Origin: Deltaproteobacteria bacterium | GTDB taxonomy: Bacteria; Desulfobacterota; DSM-4660; Desulfatiglandales; HGW-15 | Length of the DNA: 14,105 nt | Direction: 5' to 3' | NCBI GenBank assembly: GCA_016929815.1 | Contig: JAFGIC010000188.1 | Location: forward strand, 1 to 14,105 | Shown here: positions 8,208 through 14,105 of the stretch, piece by piece | Layout of the letters: each line of letters begins with the position of its first letter | Position numbering within the stretch: position 1 is the stretch's first letter | Position numbers and translations under genes: made by a program | Notes under the pieces: model-generated | The model's database searches: none | What the model was told of the DNA's origin: nothing | What the model saw: the letters and a program-made list of their open reading frames with translations, nothing else

Positions 8208-8272
8208 AGGGGGTCAGGGGGAGTTATGGATAAAGGCAGATTATAACGTAACCCCACCTCCCCTTACCCCCA
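8208..8272. repeat. Imperfect G-tract/C-tract inverted repeat
   Basis: AGGGGGTCAGGGGGAGTTAT (8208-8227) faces TAACCCCACCTCCCC and TTACCCCCA (8249-8272) as an imperfect inverted repeat with about a 20-nt spacer. It looks like a degraded palindromic intergenic element. The G-runs could also form unusual secondary structure upstream of the dehydrogenase gene. Confidence 0.5.
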
Positions 8273-8338
8273 AGTGGAGGAAATTCTCATAACAGGTTAT
8301 AAGGTTTCACTAAAAGGTTTTTCATCAAAGAGGTAAAT

Positions 8339-9301
8339 ATGAAGCTAGAAGACATTAAAAAGATATTGATAGTGGGCGCCGGCACCATGGGTCACGGTAT
8401 GGCACAGGTATTCGCTACCGAGGGTTATGATGTGGCACTGTTTTCACGCACAAGGGAGACGCTTGACAGGGCCACCGCCCTTCTTGAGACCAGCCTTTCC
8501 ACCTTTGCGCGCGAAGGTCTCATAGCAGGCGATAATATCCCCGGAATAATGAAAAGGATAAAGATGACACAGTCCCTTGAGGAAGGCGCAGCGGACGCAG
8601 ACATCGCCTTTGAGACGGTTGTAGAGAACAAGGATACGAAGATAGATATATTCAATAAGCTCGACAGATTCTGTCCTCCAAGGACTCTCCTTGCAAGCAA
8701 TACCACGGCTCTGAATATCTTCGACTTCGTAAAGACATCCAGAAACGACAAGGTCCTTATAGGCCACTGGTACACCCCTCCCCAGCTGATACCTCTCGTG
8801 GATATCGTAAAGGGACCGGAGACCGACCCTGAAAATGTCCGGCTGATGGCGGACCTGATCAAAAAAGTAGGCAGGACCCCGCTGGTTATGAACAAATTCA
8901 GCTCGGGTTATGTCGTATCCCGCATCCAGATAGCCACCCTCAGGGAGATCTTTTATCTCCTGGACAACGATATTGTCACCCCGGAGGGGCTGGATGACGC
9001 GGCCAAGACCGGCCTGGCAATCCGTATGATGGTTCTTGGGCTTGTGCAGCGCATGGATTTCGGAGGCCTTGACCTGACCTACAAGAATGTAACGAATCCC
9101 TATGTCCAGAGCACCCTCACCCCCCTGGACTACAAGCCTAAAAAACTTGAAGAACTGGTCAAGGCAGGGCACCTGGGTGTCAAGACAGGCAAGGGTTTTT
9201 ATGATTACAAGGGCAGAAGCGAGGCTGAACTCTGCGAGGAGAGAGATATAAAATTAATAAAGATGCTCAAGGCCTTTAAGGCCATGGAAGAAGGTAAATG
9301 A
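8339..9301 (+). CDS. 3-hydroxyacyl-CoA dehydrogenase-like enzyme, candidate 3-hydroxy-5-oxohexanoate dehydrogenase
   Basis: A 320-aa two-domain dehydrogenase of the 3-HAD superfamily, which also contains carnitine and L-gulonate dehydrogenases. The Rossmann motif is GAGTMG (13-18). Family active-site positions are S120 (LASNTT) and H143 (GHWYTPP), with D155 (PLVDIV) where the canonical partner is Glu. The segment normally GFxxNR reads GYVVSR, so the conserved Asn is Ser194. The C-terminal helical domain ends with LGVKTGKGFYDY (279-290). After beta-strand 2 the sequence is FSRT (35-38) rather than an acidic residue, which hints at NADP(H). In carnitine breakdown such an enzyme makes the beta-keto acid used by BKACE; by analogy, this one would oxidise 3-hydroxy-5-oxohexanoate to triacetate. 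The end overlaps the next gene in ATGA, so translation is likely coupled. Family firm, substrate inferred. Confidence 0.87.
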   Translation: MKLEDIKKILIVGAGTMGHGMAQVFATEGYDVALFSRTRETLDRATALLETSLSTFAREGLIAGDNIPGIMKRIKMTQSLEEGAADADIAFETVVENKDTKIDIFNKLDRFCPPRTLLASNTTALNIFDFVKTSRNDKVLIGHWYTPPQLIPLVDIVKGPETDPENVRLMADLIKKVGRTPLVMNKFSSGYVVSRIQIATLREIFYLLDNDIVTPEGLDDAAKTGLAIRMMVLGLVQRMDFGGLDLTYKNVTNPYVQSTLTPLDYKPKKLEELVKAGHLGVKTGKGFYDYKGRSEAELCEERDIKLIKMLKAFKAMEEGK

Positions 9302-11886
9302 ATGACAAGGCGCCACGTAACACCAATGGTGAAAAAAAGATCATAAGAGGGCTTGGTTTCTGCTCCACGACCGCCGACAGCAACAGCGTTCAGGTTGAGG
9401 TCGAAGCGGGCAGGATCATCAGGATAAGGCCGCTTCATTACGACTGGGAGTACAGGGACCTCAAGCCCTGGAAGATGAATGCCAGGGGCAAGTCCTTCCA
9501 GCCTTCCATGAAGTCCCTTATACCTCCCTATAGCCTCGGCTATAAGAACCGCATCTATTCCCCCAACAGGGTCCTTTATCCCATGAAGAGGGCGGACTGG
9601 GACCCTGACGGAGAAAGAAATACCCATAGCAGGGGTATAAGCAAATATGTCCGCATATCCTGGGACGAAGCACTGGATATCATAGTCGGAGAAATCAAGA
9701 GAATAAAAGAAAGTTACGGAATGGAGGCCATACTTTCCCAGTCTGACGGCCACGGGGAGACAAACTGCGTCCATGCCGCGCATGGGATACACAGGAGGCT
9801 ACTCAGCCTGCTGGGCGGCTACACACTCCAGACGAGAAACACGGACAGTTGGGAGGGATGGTACTGGGGCGCAAAGCACGTGTGGGGCTGCGAGACTAAC
9901 GGCTTTATGGACCCTGTGACCAATGTGATCTGGGATGTGGCAAAAAATTCGGACGCTGTCTTCTTCTGGGGCTGCGATCCAGAGACCACGCCATGGGCCT
10001 TTGACGGACAACTTGCAAGCCGTCTCTGTTACTGGTTCACAGACCTGGGTATCAAATCGGTTTACGTATCTCCAGACCTCAATTACGGTGGATCGGTACA
10101 CGCTGACAAATGGATCCCCGTCCTCCCCAACACAGACGCGGCACTCTATCTGGCCATAGCATACACATGGATGACGGAAGGAACTTATGATCGGGAGTAT
10201 GTTAAAACACACTCTGTAGGATTCGATAAATTTCAGGAATATGTCCTGGGGGCTGAGGATGGAATACCCAAAACCCCTAAATGGGCAGCCGATAAAGTAG
10301 GGGTCCCGTCCTACACGATAAAGGCCCTGGCAAGATACTGGGGCAAACACAGGGTCAGCATCGCCATAGGAAACGGAGGTCCGGGCATACGCGGGCCCTA
10401 TTCCACTGAGCCTGCCAGGCTGCAGGCCATGCTCCTCGCTATGCAGGGCCTGGGAAAGCCCGGCGTGCACCAGTTCAAGATGCTTGAATGGGGCCTTTAC
10501 AATCACAAGACAAAAATACCCCTCCCATGGCCCAAATATATCCCTAACATTTCGGCTGTACAACGGGGCTGGAGATACACAGACACGCCGCGTCAGTTTA
10601 TCCCGAAGAATATGATCCATGACGCCATACTGAGGCCGCCTTTAACATGGTACGGCACAACCCTTTCACGGGATTACACGGATCAGCAGTTCATACGTTA
10701 CACTTATCCTCTCGAAGACGCACCCGAGATACACATGATATGGACGGACAGCCCCTCATGGATGACCTGCTGGAATGACACCAATGATTTCGCGCGTGCC
10801 TTCAGACACCCAAAGATAGAATTCATCCTCGCCCAGCACCCGTGGTTTGAGAACGACTGCCGTATGGCCGATCTTGTGCTGCCCACGCAGACGGTAATGG
10901 AGTGTGATGACTTCGGGGTCGAAGTAATGAGCGGACAGTTCTGTGCGGTCTTCCCAGAGCCCAGGGCCATAGAGCCTCTTGGTGAATCTAAGAGCCACTT
11001 TGAAATCGTTTCCATGATAGCCGGACGATTCGGTCTCCTTGATGAATTTACCCAGGGCAGGGATGTGGAGGGCTGGATCAAAACCGCCTATGAGAACTGC
11101 GGCGCTGCCTCTGACATAAGCTGGAAAGAGCTCAACAGGAAGGGATATTATGTGGTCCCCTGTGACGAGAACTGGGAGGACCATAAGCCGGGTCTCTCTC
11201 CCTTTTATGAAGACCCTGAAAATAATCCCCTGAGCACCCCTTCAGGCAAGATAGAGTTCTACTCCGAAAGGTTGGCAAAGAACTTCCCTGATGACAGGGA
11301 GCGTCCGCCTGTCCCACACTGGGTGCCTCGCGGCAATTATCACCAGGAAGACCTTGGATGCGAAAGGGCTGAAAGATATCCCCTGCTGGTCATGTCCAAT
11401 CACCCCCGATGGAGGACCCACTCGCAGCACGACGACATGACATGGCTCAGAGAGATAGGCACATGCAAGGTAAAAGGACCTGACGGTTATCTCTATGAAC
11501 CCGCATGGTTCAATCCAAAAGAGGCAGGTGCGAGAGGCATAAAAGACGGAGACGTCATAAAGATATTCAATGAGAGGGGCGCGCTGCTTGCAGGCGCCCT
11601 GGTTAGCGAAAGGATCAGGCCGGGTGTGGTATATATAGATCACGGGTCCAGGTGGGATCCGATAATAATCGGCGAGCTTGACAGGGGCGGCGCCATAAAT
11701 ACCATTACGCCACATAACAGGACATCAAGGCATGCCGCAGGCATGGTCTCAAGCGGCTTTCTGGCTGAGATTGAAAAAATTGATCTGGATGAATTGGAAA
11801 AAAGATACCCCGAGGCATTTGAAAGGCCCTATGACCCGGCAGCGGGACTTGTGAGGGAGAGGGCATTGACAACTGAGAAAGATTAA
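9298..11886 (+). CDS. Transhydroxylase-type molybdopterin oxidoreductase, large subunit 2
   Basis: Complete 862-aa large subunit (the Pelobacter enzyme is about 875). The N-terminus has only one Cys (C22) where most relatives have a [4Fe-4S] Cys motif, as expected for transhydroxylase-like large subunits that carry Mo-bis-MGD alone. D183-S184 (in NTDSWEGWYWG) match the Asp/Mo-ligand Ser pair, and H152 in SDGHGE matches the position of the catalytic His I recall (His144). Further landmarks: WGCDPETTP (224-232), MQGLGKPGV (382-390), ADLVLPT (524-530), PSGKIEFYSE (648-657), and the C-terminal MGD-binding domain from YPLLVMSNHPRWRTHS to SRHAAGM (810-816). There is no Tat signal, so it is cytoplasmic. 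It starts in an ATGA overlap with the dehydrogenase gene. The region between residues 355 and 430 differs strongly from copy 1, suggesting another substrate, for example a different trihydroxybenzene, or resorcinol hydroxylation. Family firm, substrate open. Confidence 0.88.
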   Translation: MNDKAPRNTNGEKKIIRGLGFCSTTADSNSVQVEVEAGRIIRIRPLHYDWEYRDLKPWKMNARGKSFQPSMKSLIPPYSLGYKNRIYSPNRVLYPMKRADWDPDGERNTHSRGISKYVRISWDEALDIIVGEIKRIKESYGMEAILSQSDGHGETNCVHAAHGIHRRLLSLLGGYTLQTRNTDSWEGWYWGAKHVWGCETNGFMDPVTNVIWDVAKNSDAVFFWGCDPETTPWAFDGQLASRLCYWFTDLGIKSVYVSPDLNYGGSVHADKWIPVLPNTDAALYLAIAYTWMTEGTYDREYVKTHSVGFDKFQEYVLGAEDGIPKTPKWAADKVGVPSYTIKALARYWGKHRVSIAIGNGGPGIRGPYSTEPARLQAMLLAMQGLGKPGVHQFKMLEWGLYNHKTKIPLPWPKYIPNISAVQRGWRYTDTPRQFIPKNMIHDAILRPPLTWYGTTLSRDYTDQQFIRYTYPLEDAPEIHMIWTDSPSWMTCWNDTNDFARAFRHPKIEFILAQHPWFENDCRMADLVLPTQTVMECDDFGVEVMSGQFCAVFPEPRAIEPLGESKSHFEIVSMIAGRFGLLDEFTQGRDVEGWIKTAYENCGAASDISWKELNRKGYYVVPCDENWEDHKPGLSPFYEDPENNPLSTPSGKIEFYSERLAKNFPDDRERPPVPHWVPRGNYHQEDLGCERAERYPLLVMSNHPRWRTHSQHDDMTWLREIGTCKVKGPDGYLYEPAWFNPKEAGARGIKDGDVIKIFNERGALLAGALVSERIRPGVVYIDHGSRWDPIIIGELDRGGAINTITPHNRTSRHAAGMVSSGFLAEIEKIDLDELEKRYPEAFERPYDPAAGLVRERALTTEKD

Positions 11887-11903
11887 GGCAAATTTTTTTA
11901 GAA

Positions 11904-12731
11904 ATGGGCAAGGTATTAATCATAGATATAAACAAGTGCAACGGCTGCCATAACTGCCAAATCGCTTGCAAGGACGAGCACGTTGGCAATGACTGGTCTC
12001 CCATAGCCAGGCCTCAGCCTATGACCGGTCACTTCTGGACAAAGGTTACGGATAAGGTAAGGGGTTCTGTGCCCAAGGTGAAGGTCTCTTATCTGCACAG
12101 CATCTGCCGCCACTGTGATGAGGCGCCCTGCATAAAGGCCTGCACTGAAAAGGCCATATATAAAAGGCCGGACGGTATTGTAATAATCGATCCCCTGAAA
12201 TGCAGGGGTCATAAGGACTGCATAAGGGAATGCCCCTATGAAGATGTCATATGGTTTAATGAAGAACTTAACATATCACAGAAATGCACCTTCTGCGCCC
12301 ATCTGATCGATAAGGGCTGGAATGAGACAAGGTGTTCGGACGCATGTCCAACCGGCGCGTTCACCTTTGGAGAGGAAGAAGAGCTTAAAGAACTTATAAG
12401 CATGGCAGAGCTTTCTGAGATAGATCTGAAGACAAAACCGCGTGTATATTTCATCGGTCTGCCAAAGAGATTCATCGGCGCTACCCTCTTTGATCCTGAA
12501 GAGGATGAGGTAATAATCGGCGCCGACGTGAGCATAATCAATGCCTCAAACAAAAAGGAAATATCGATAAAGACCGATGACTTCGGCGACTTCTGGGTGG
12601 ACGGGTTATCCCCGGACAATTATACTATTATAATAAAAAAGGATGGATACGCTGAAAAGAGGCTGGATGCTGATCTGGCAGACAAAGACGTCAACCTTGG
12701 AGATATCCCCATGGCCAGGGAGGACAAATGA
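11904..12731 (+). CDS. Transhydroxylase-type small subunit 2: ferredoxin subunit with possible fourth, His-containing cluster
   Basis: A 275-aa electron-transfer partner of large subunit 2, starting 17 bp after its stop. Cys motifs: I C12-C15-C18-C22, II C68-C71-C76-C80, III C100-H103-C106-C110 (CxxHxxCxxxC), IV C128-C131-C144-C148. Unlike small subunit 1, motif III keeps four potential ligands with canonical spacing, with His in the second place, so a fourth cluster is possible. Residues ~205-275 form the family's Cna-B/carboxypeptidase-regulatory-like beta-sandwich (DDFGDFWVDGLSPDNY). The ribosome site before the ATG is weak (an A/T-rich stretch ending TTAGAA). The chosen start gives an N-terminus matching copy 1 directly before motif I. 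The stop overlaps the next gene's ATG in ATGA. No signal peptide. Role by family; cluster content inferred. Confidence 0.88.
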   Translation: MGKVLIIDINKCNGCHNCQIACKDEHVGNDWSPIARPQPMTGHFWTKVTDKVRGSVPKVKVSYLHSICRHCDEAPCIKACTEKAIYKRPDGIVIIDPLKCRGHKDCIRECPYEDVIWFNEELNISQKCTFCAHLIDKGWNETRCSDACPTGAFTFGEEEELKELISMAELSEIDLKTKPRVYFIGLPKRFIGATLFDPEEDEVIIGADVSIINASNKKEISIKTDDFGDFWVDGLSPDNYTIIIKKDGYAEKRLDADLADKDVNLGDIPMAREDK

Positions 12732-13027
12732 GGGTGATCTTTAACATCCATTCCGACACGGCAGCAAAGGCAGCCGGATGGCGTGCCATGGAGATCCATA
12801 TAAAAGACAAACGCGAGGCCACCCTGAACCAAATCCTCAAGGCAACACCGCTCGCCGGCAACAAAACCATGTACAACTATATCATTAAAGACGATCTTAT
12901 CATGAATGATTGGCTTCTATATGTGAACGGCATAACCATCTCCGGCCCTTCGTGCCTCAAGATAATCCTTAAAGATAACACCCAGATCCATCTAATGGAC
13001 ACCCCCCACGCATCACATCATAAATAA
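12728..13027 (+). CDS. Small protein coupled to transhydroxylase 2, possible MoaD/ThiS-like beta-grasp fold
   Basis: A 99-aa protein whose ATG overlaps the stop of small subunit 2 (ATGA), so it belongs to the same unit. I do not recognise a named family. The predicted pattern resembles a ubiquitin-like beta-grasp: strand (MRVIFNIHSD), a longer strand (AMEIHIKD), a helix (TLNQILKAT), then LLYVNGITI (63-71) and a final strand region with KDNTQIHLMD (82-91), similar in layout to MoaD/ThiS 'VNG...L.DGD.I..lPP'. It lacks the C-terminal Gly-Gly needed for adenylation and sulfur transfer, ending instead in HASHHK. It could be a Mo-enzyme assembly or stability factor or an accessory subunit. The gene is real on grounds of coupling and codon use; function unknown. 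Confidence 0.7.
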   Translation: MRVIFNIHSDTAAKAAGWRAMEIHIKDKREATLNQILKATPLAGNKTMYNYIIKDDLIMNDWLLYVNGITISGPSCLKIILKDNTQIHLMDTPHASHHK

Positions 13028-13070
13028 TCTTTTTCGTCCATCATGCATTCCCGTTTATCATGGCAGAGAT

Positions 13071-13101
13071 AAAAAGGCAGGGTTTTTGGCCCTGCCTTTT
13101 T
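13071..13101. terminator. Strong bidirectional intrinsic terminator
   Basis: A perfect 12-bp stem, 13071-13082 (AAAAAGGCAGGG) with 13090-13101 (CCCTGCCTTTTT), around a 7-nt loop. The A-run on one side and T-run on the other make it functional in both directions. It lies 43 bp after the small-protein stop and between two convergent genes, so it can end both transcripts. Confidence 0.92.
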
Positions 13102-13180
13102 AGATAAATATTATTTTTATGCTTCGTGTATTGCGATCCAATACCTTCCGGTCATCATGTCTCCGGGCCTTCCGGCATTC

Positions 13181-14105
13181 CTAGACCTGTGACGCCACAA
13201 AGAACGCGCTTCGTATTACCTTGTGAATCCTTCCGCCATTGCCTGTGCAGTCACCCAGAAGAAGAACCTCATCTGCCGAGTCTATGAATTTCTCAGCCTC
13301 ATCCATCCTCGGCTTAAGACCGGACCAGATTACAATACTGTCGGCCTGTATTGTGTTCTCAGCACCGTTTTCATCCGTATAGGTTACCTTCCCTCCTGTA
13401 ATGCTCTTAACCGCTGTCTTCATGAAATACTTGAAGTTGGGATGGTTCTTATATATCCTCTCCTGGTTTCCGACACTGTGGGGGCCTACATCTTCGGCAT
13501 CTATCATTTCATCACCCGGCGCCAGCACCGTTATCTTATGGTCATCCTTGGCAATGCCTATTGCCGCCTCTGTGCCGATCTTGCCTGCCCCGATCATAAC
13601 CACATTCTGCCCCAGGGCCTTCTTGTTGCTGTAGCAAGTCAGGATATTGAAGACATTTTTAGAGTCTGCGCCTTTCATCTTGGACTCAATGACCTCTGCG
13701 CCGGTCGCAACAAGGACAGTGTCAAACTTTCCTGCCTTGATCATCTCAGGTGTCGCAGTCGTCTTTAACTTCACTTCGATCCCTGCCTTATCCACCTGAT
13801 GGATCAGGTAATCCTTGAAGACCTTCATGGTCCATCTCCACTTGCTGTAATCCGAGAACCTGATCAGTCCTCCCAGCTCCTCATCCTTCTCGAATAGCGT
13901 TACCTCGTGACCTCTTTCGGCTGCTACAAGGGCCGCCTTCATCCCAGCAGGACCACCGCCTATAACCGCGACCTTCTTTTTCATCAAAGGCGCAGTGATG
14001 TTCTGAAGTTTGTAGGCCGGCGTTCCCCACTTCGGATTCAAGTCGCATTTTGCTATATGGCCCGTAGGCCCTTTCAGCATGCTGATCGCATGGCAGTCAT
14101 GACAC
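13181..14105 (-). CDS. NADH:flavin oxidoreductase/2,4-dienoyl-CoA reductase-type Fe-S flavoprotein, C-terminal part
   Basis: Minus-strand gene whose 5' part lies right of the window; the Met at 14080 is internal because the frame stays open to the edge and reads CHDCHAIS just before it. These Cys plus KCDLNP resemble the [4Fe-4S] motif (C..C...C, then C.xNP) that joins the Old Yellow Enzyme TIM barrel to the pyridine-nucleotide-disulfide-type domain in 2,4-dienoyl-CoA and enoate reductases; the barrel would lie outside the window. About 307 residues are visible. There is a first dinucleotide motif VAVIGGGPAG for FAD, then EKDEELGGL, ATGA, a second motif VVMIGAGKIG for NAD(P)H, and the C-terminal LLLGDCTGNGG. 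It likely reduces an enoate, enoyl-CoA or related unsaturated ketone. It is convergent with the catabolic unit and separated by the terminator, so membership in the same pathway is unproven. Confidence 0.85.
   Translation of the reverse strand, partial: CHDCHAISMLKGPTGHIAKCDLNPKWGTPAYKLQNITAPLMKKKVAVIGGGPAGMKAALVAAERGHEVTLFEKDEELGGLIRFSDYSKWRWTMKVFKDYLIHQVDKAGIEVKLKTTATPEMIKAGKFDTVLVATGAEVIESKMKGADSKNVFNILTCYSNKKALGQNVVMIGAGKIGTEAAIGIAKDDHKITVLAPGDEMIDAEDVGPHSVGNQERIYKNHPNFKYFMKTAVKSITGGKVTYTDENGAENTIQADSIVIWSGLKPRMDEAEKFIDSADEVLLLGDCTGNGGRIHKVIRSAFFVASQV

Larger units (their letters stand above)
7979..8338. other. 360-bp gene-free intergenic region with several small palindromes and a tandem repeat
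   Basis: No convincing gene lies here. The region holds an AT-rich hairpin directly after the SDR stop, a 14-bp tandem repeat, a short A/T hairpin at 8170-8190 (8-bp arms, 5-nt loop), and a G-rich tract (8209-8223) opposed by a C-rich tract (8251-8271) that form an imperfect inverted repeat. It marks the break between the SDR and the second transhydroxylase unit, so the promoter of that unit should lie here, but I see no clear -35/-10 pair. Confidence 0.6.

Noticed and set aside
7979..8338. CRISPR array
   Set aside because: Only two adjacent 14-bp units without regular spacers; no cas genes in the window.
9799..10620. 273-aa minus-strand open frame opposite large subunit 2
   Set aside because: Antisense shadow of a conserved gene with no motif of its own.
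13102..13180. Possible frameshifted C-terminal extension of the minus-strand flavoprotein, open in another frame to a TAA near the terminator
   Set aside because: The normal frame ends with a typical family C-terminus (IRSAFFVASQV); the alternative frame has no recognisable homology.
13223..13768. 181-aa plus-strand open frame opposite the flavoprotein
   Set aside because: The minus-strand frame has two dinucleotide-binding motifs and a Cys motif; the plus frame shows nothing recognisable and lies just past a bidirectional terminator.

Overview
This 14.1 kb window looks like an anaerobic polyphenol catabolic island, most consistent with pyrogallol/phloroglucinol degradation in a strict anaerobe. 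Its core is two separate copies of a molybdenum enzyme of the pyrogallol:phloroglucinol transhydroxylase type. Each copy is a large bis-MGD subunit without its own Fe-S cluster plus a small ferredoxin subunit with a C-terminal beta-sandwich domain. Between and around them lie a beta-keto acid cleavage enzyme (BKACE/DUF849), a cyclase-family (PF04199) metal hydrolase, a fused ADP-forming acyl-CoA synthetase, a short-chain reductase and a 3-hydroxyacyl-CoA-dehydrogenase-like enzyme. There is no phylogenetic marker. The ADP-forming synthetase, the Mo and Fe-S enzymes and the intergenic palindrome style fit an uncultured Desulfobacterota/Syntrophorhabdus-like anaerobe, but this is a weak inference.

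Layout. Positions 2-4683 (+) hold transhydroxylase large subunit 1 (5' end cut off by the window), small subunit 1, BKACE and cyclase. The first three are tightly spaced, and the run ends in a hairpin terminator at 4724-4774. Positions 4827-7028 (+) encode the acyl-CoA synthetase. A long nested palindrome (7055-7161) separates it from the SDR at 7220-7978 (+). A 360-bp gene-free, palindrome-rich gap follows. Positions 8339-13027 (+) form a tight second unit: 3-HAD-like dehydrogenase, large subunit 2, small subunit 2 and a 99-residue small protein, with ATGA overlaps at two junctions. A strong bidirectional terminator (13071-13101) separates this from a convergent, partial minus-strand flavin/Fe-S oxidoreductase (13181 to window end).

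Proposed joint function (inference from families plus the known phloroglucinol route): transhydroxylase makes phloroglucinol from pyrogallol; the SDR reduces it to dihydrophloroglucinol; the cyclase-family hydrolase opens the ring to 3-hydroxy-5-oxohexanoate; the 3-HAD-like enzyme oxidises this to 3,5-dioxohexanoate (triacetate); BKACE cleaves it with acetyl-CoA to acetoacetyl-CoA and acetoacetate; and the ADP-forming synthetase interconverts acyl-CoA and acid with ATP. Every step from trihydroxybenzene to C4 units has a candidate here; thiolase and transporters do not appear.

The most notable points are: two diverged transhydroxylase modules in one pathway cluster; a difference in predicted cluster number between their small subunits (a CxxHxxCxxxC motif in copy 2, erased in copy 1); a previously unnamed small beta-grasp-like protein translationally coupled to module 2; a 3-HAD-like enzyme that has lost the family's conserved Asn; and a perfect 24-bp inverted repeat between two pathway genes.
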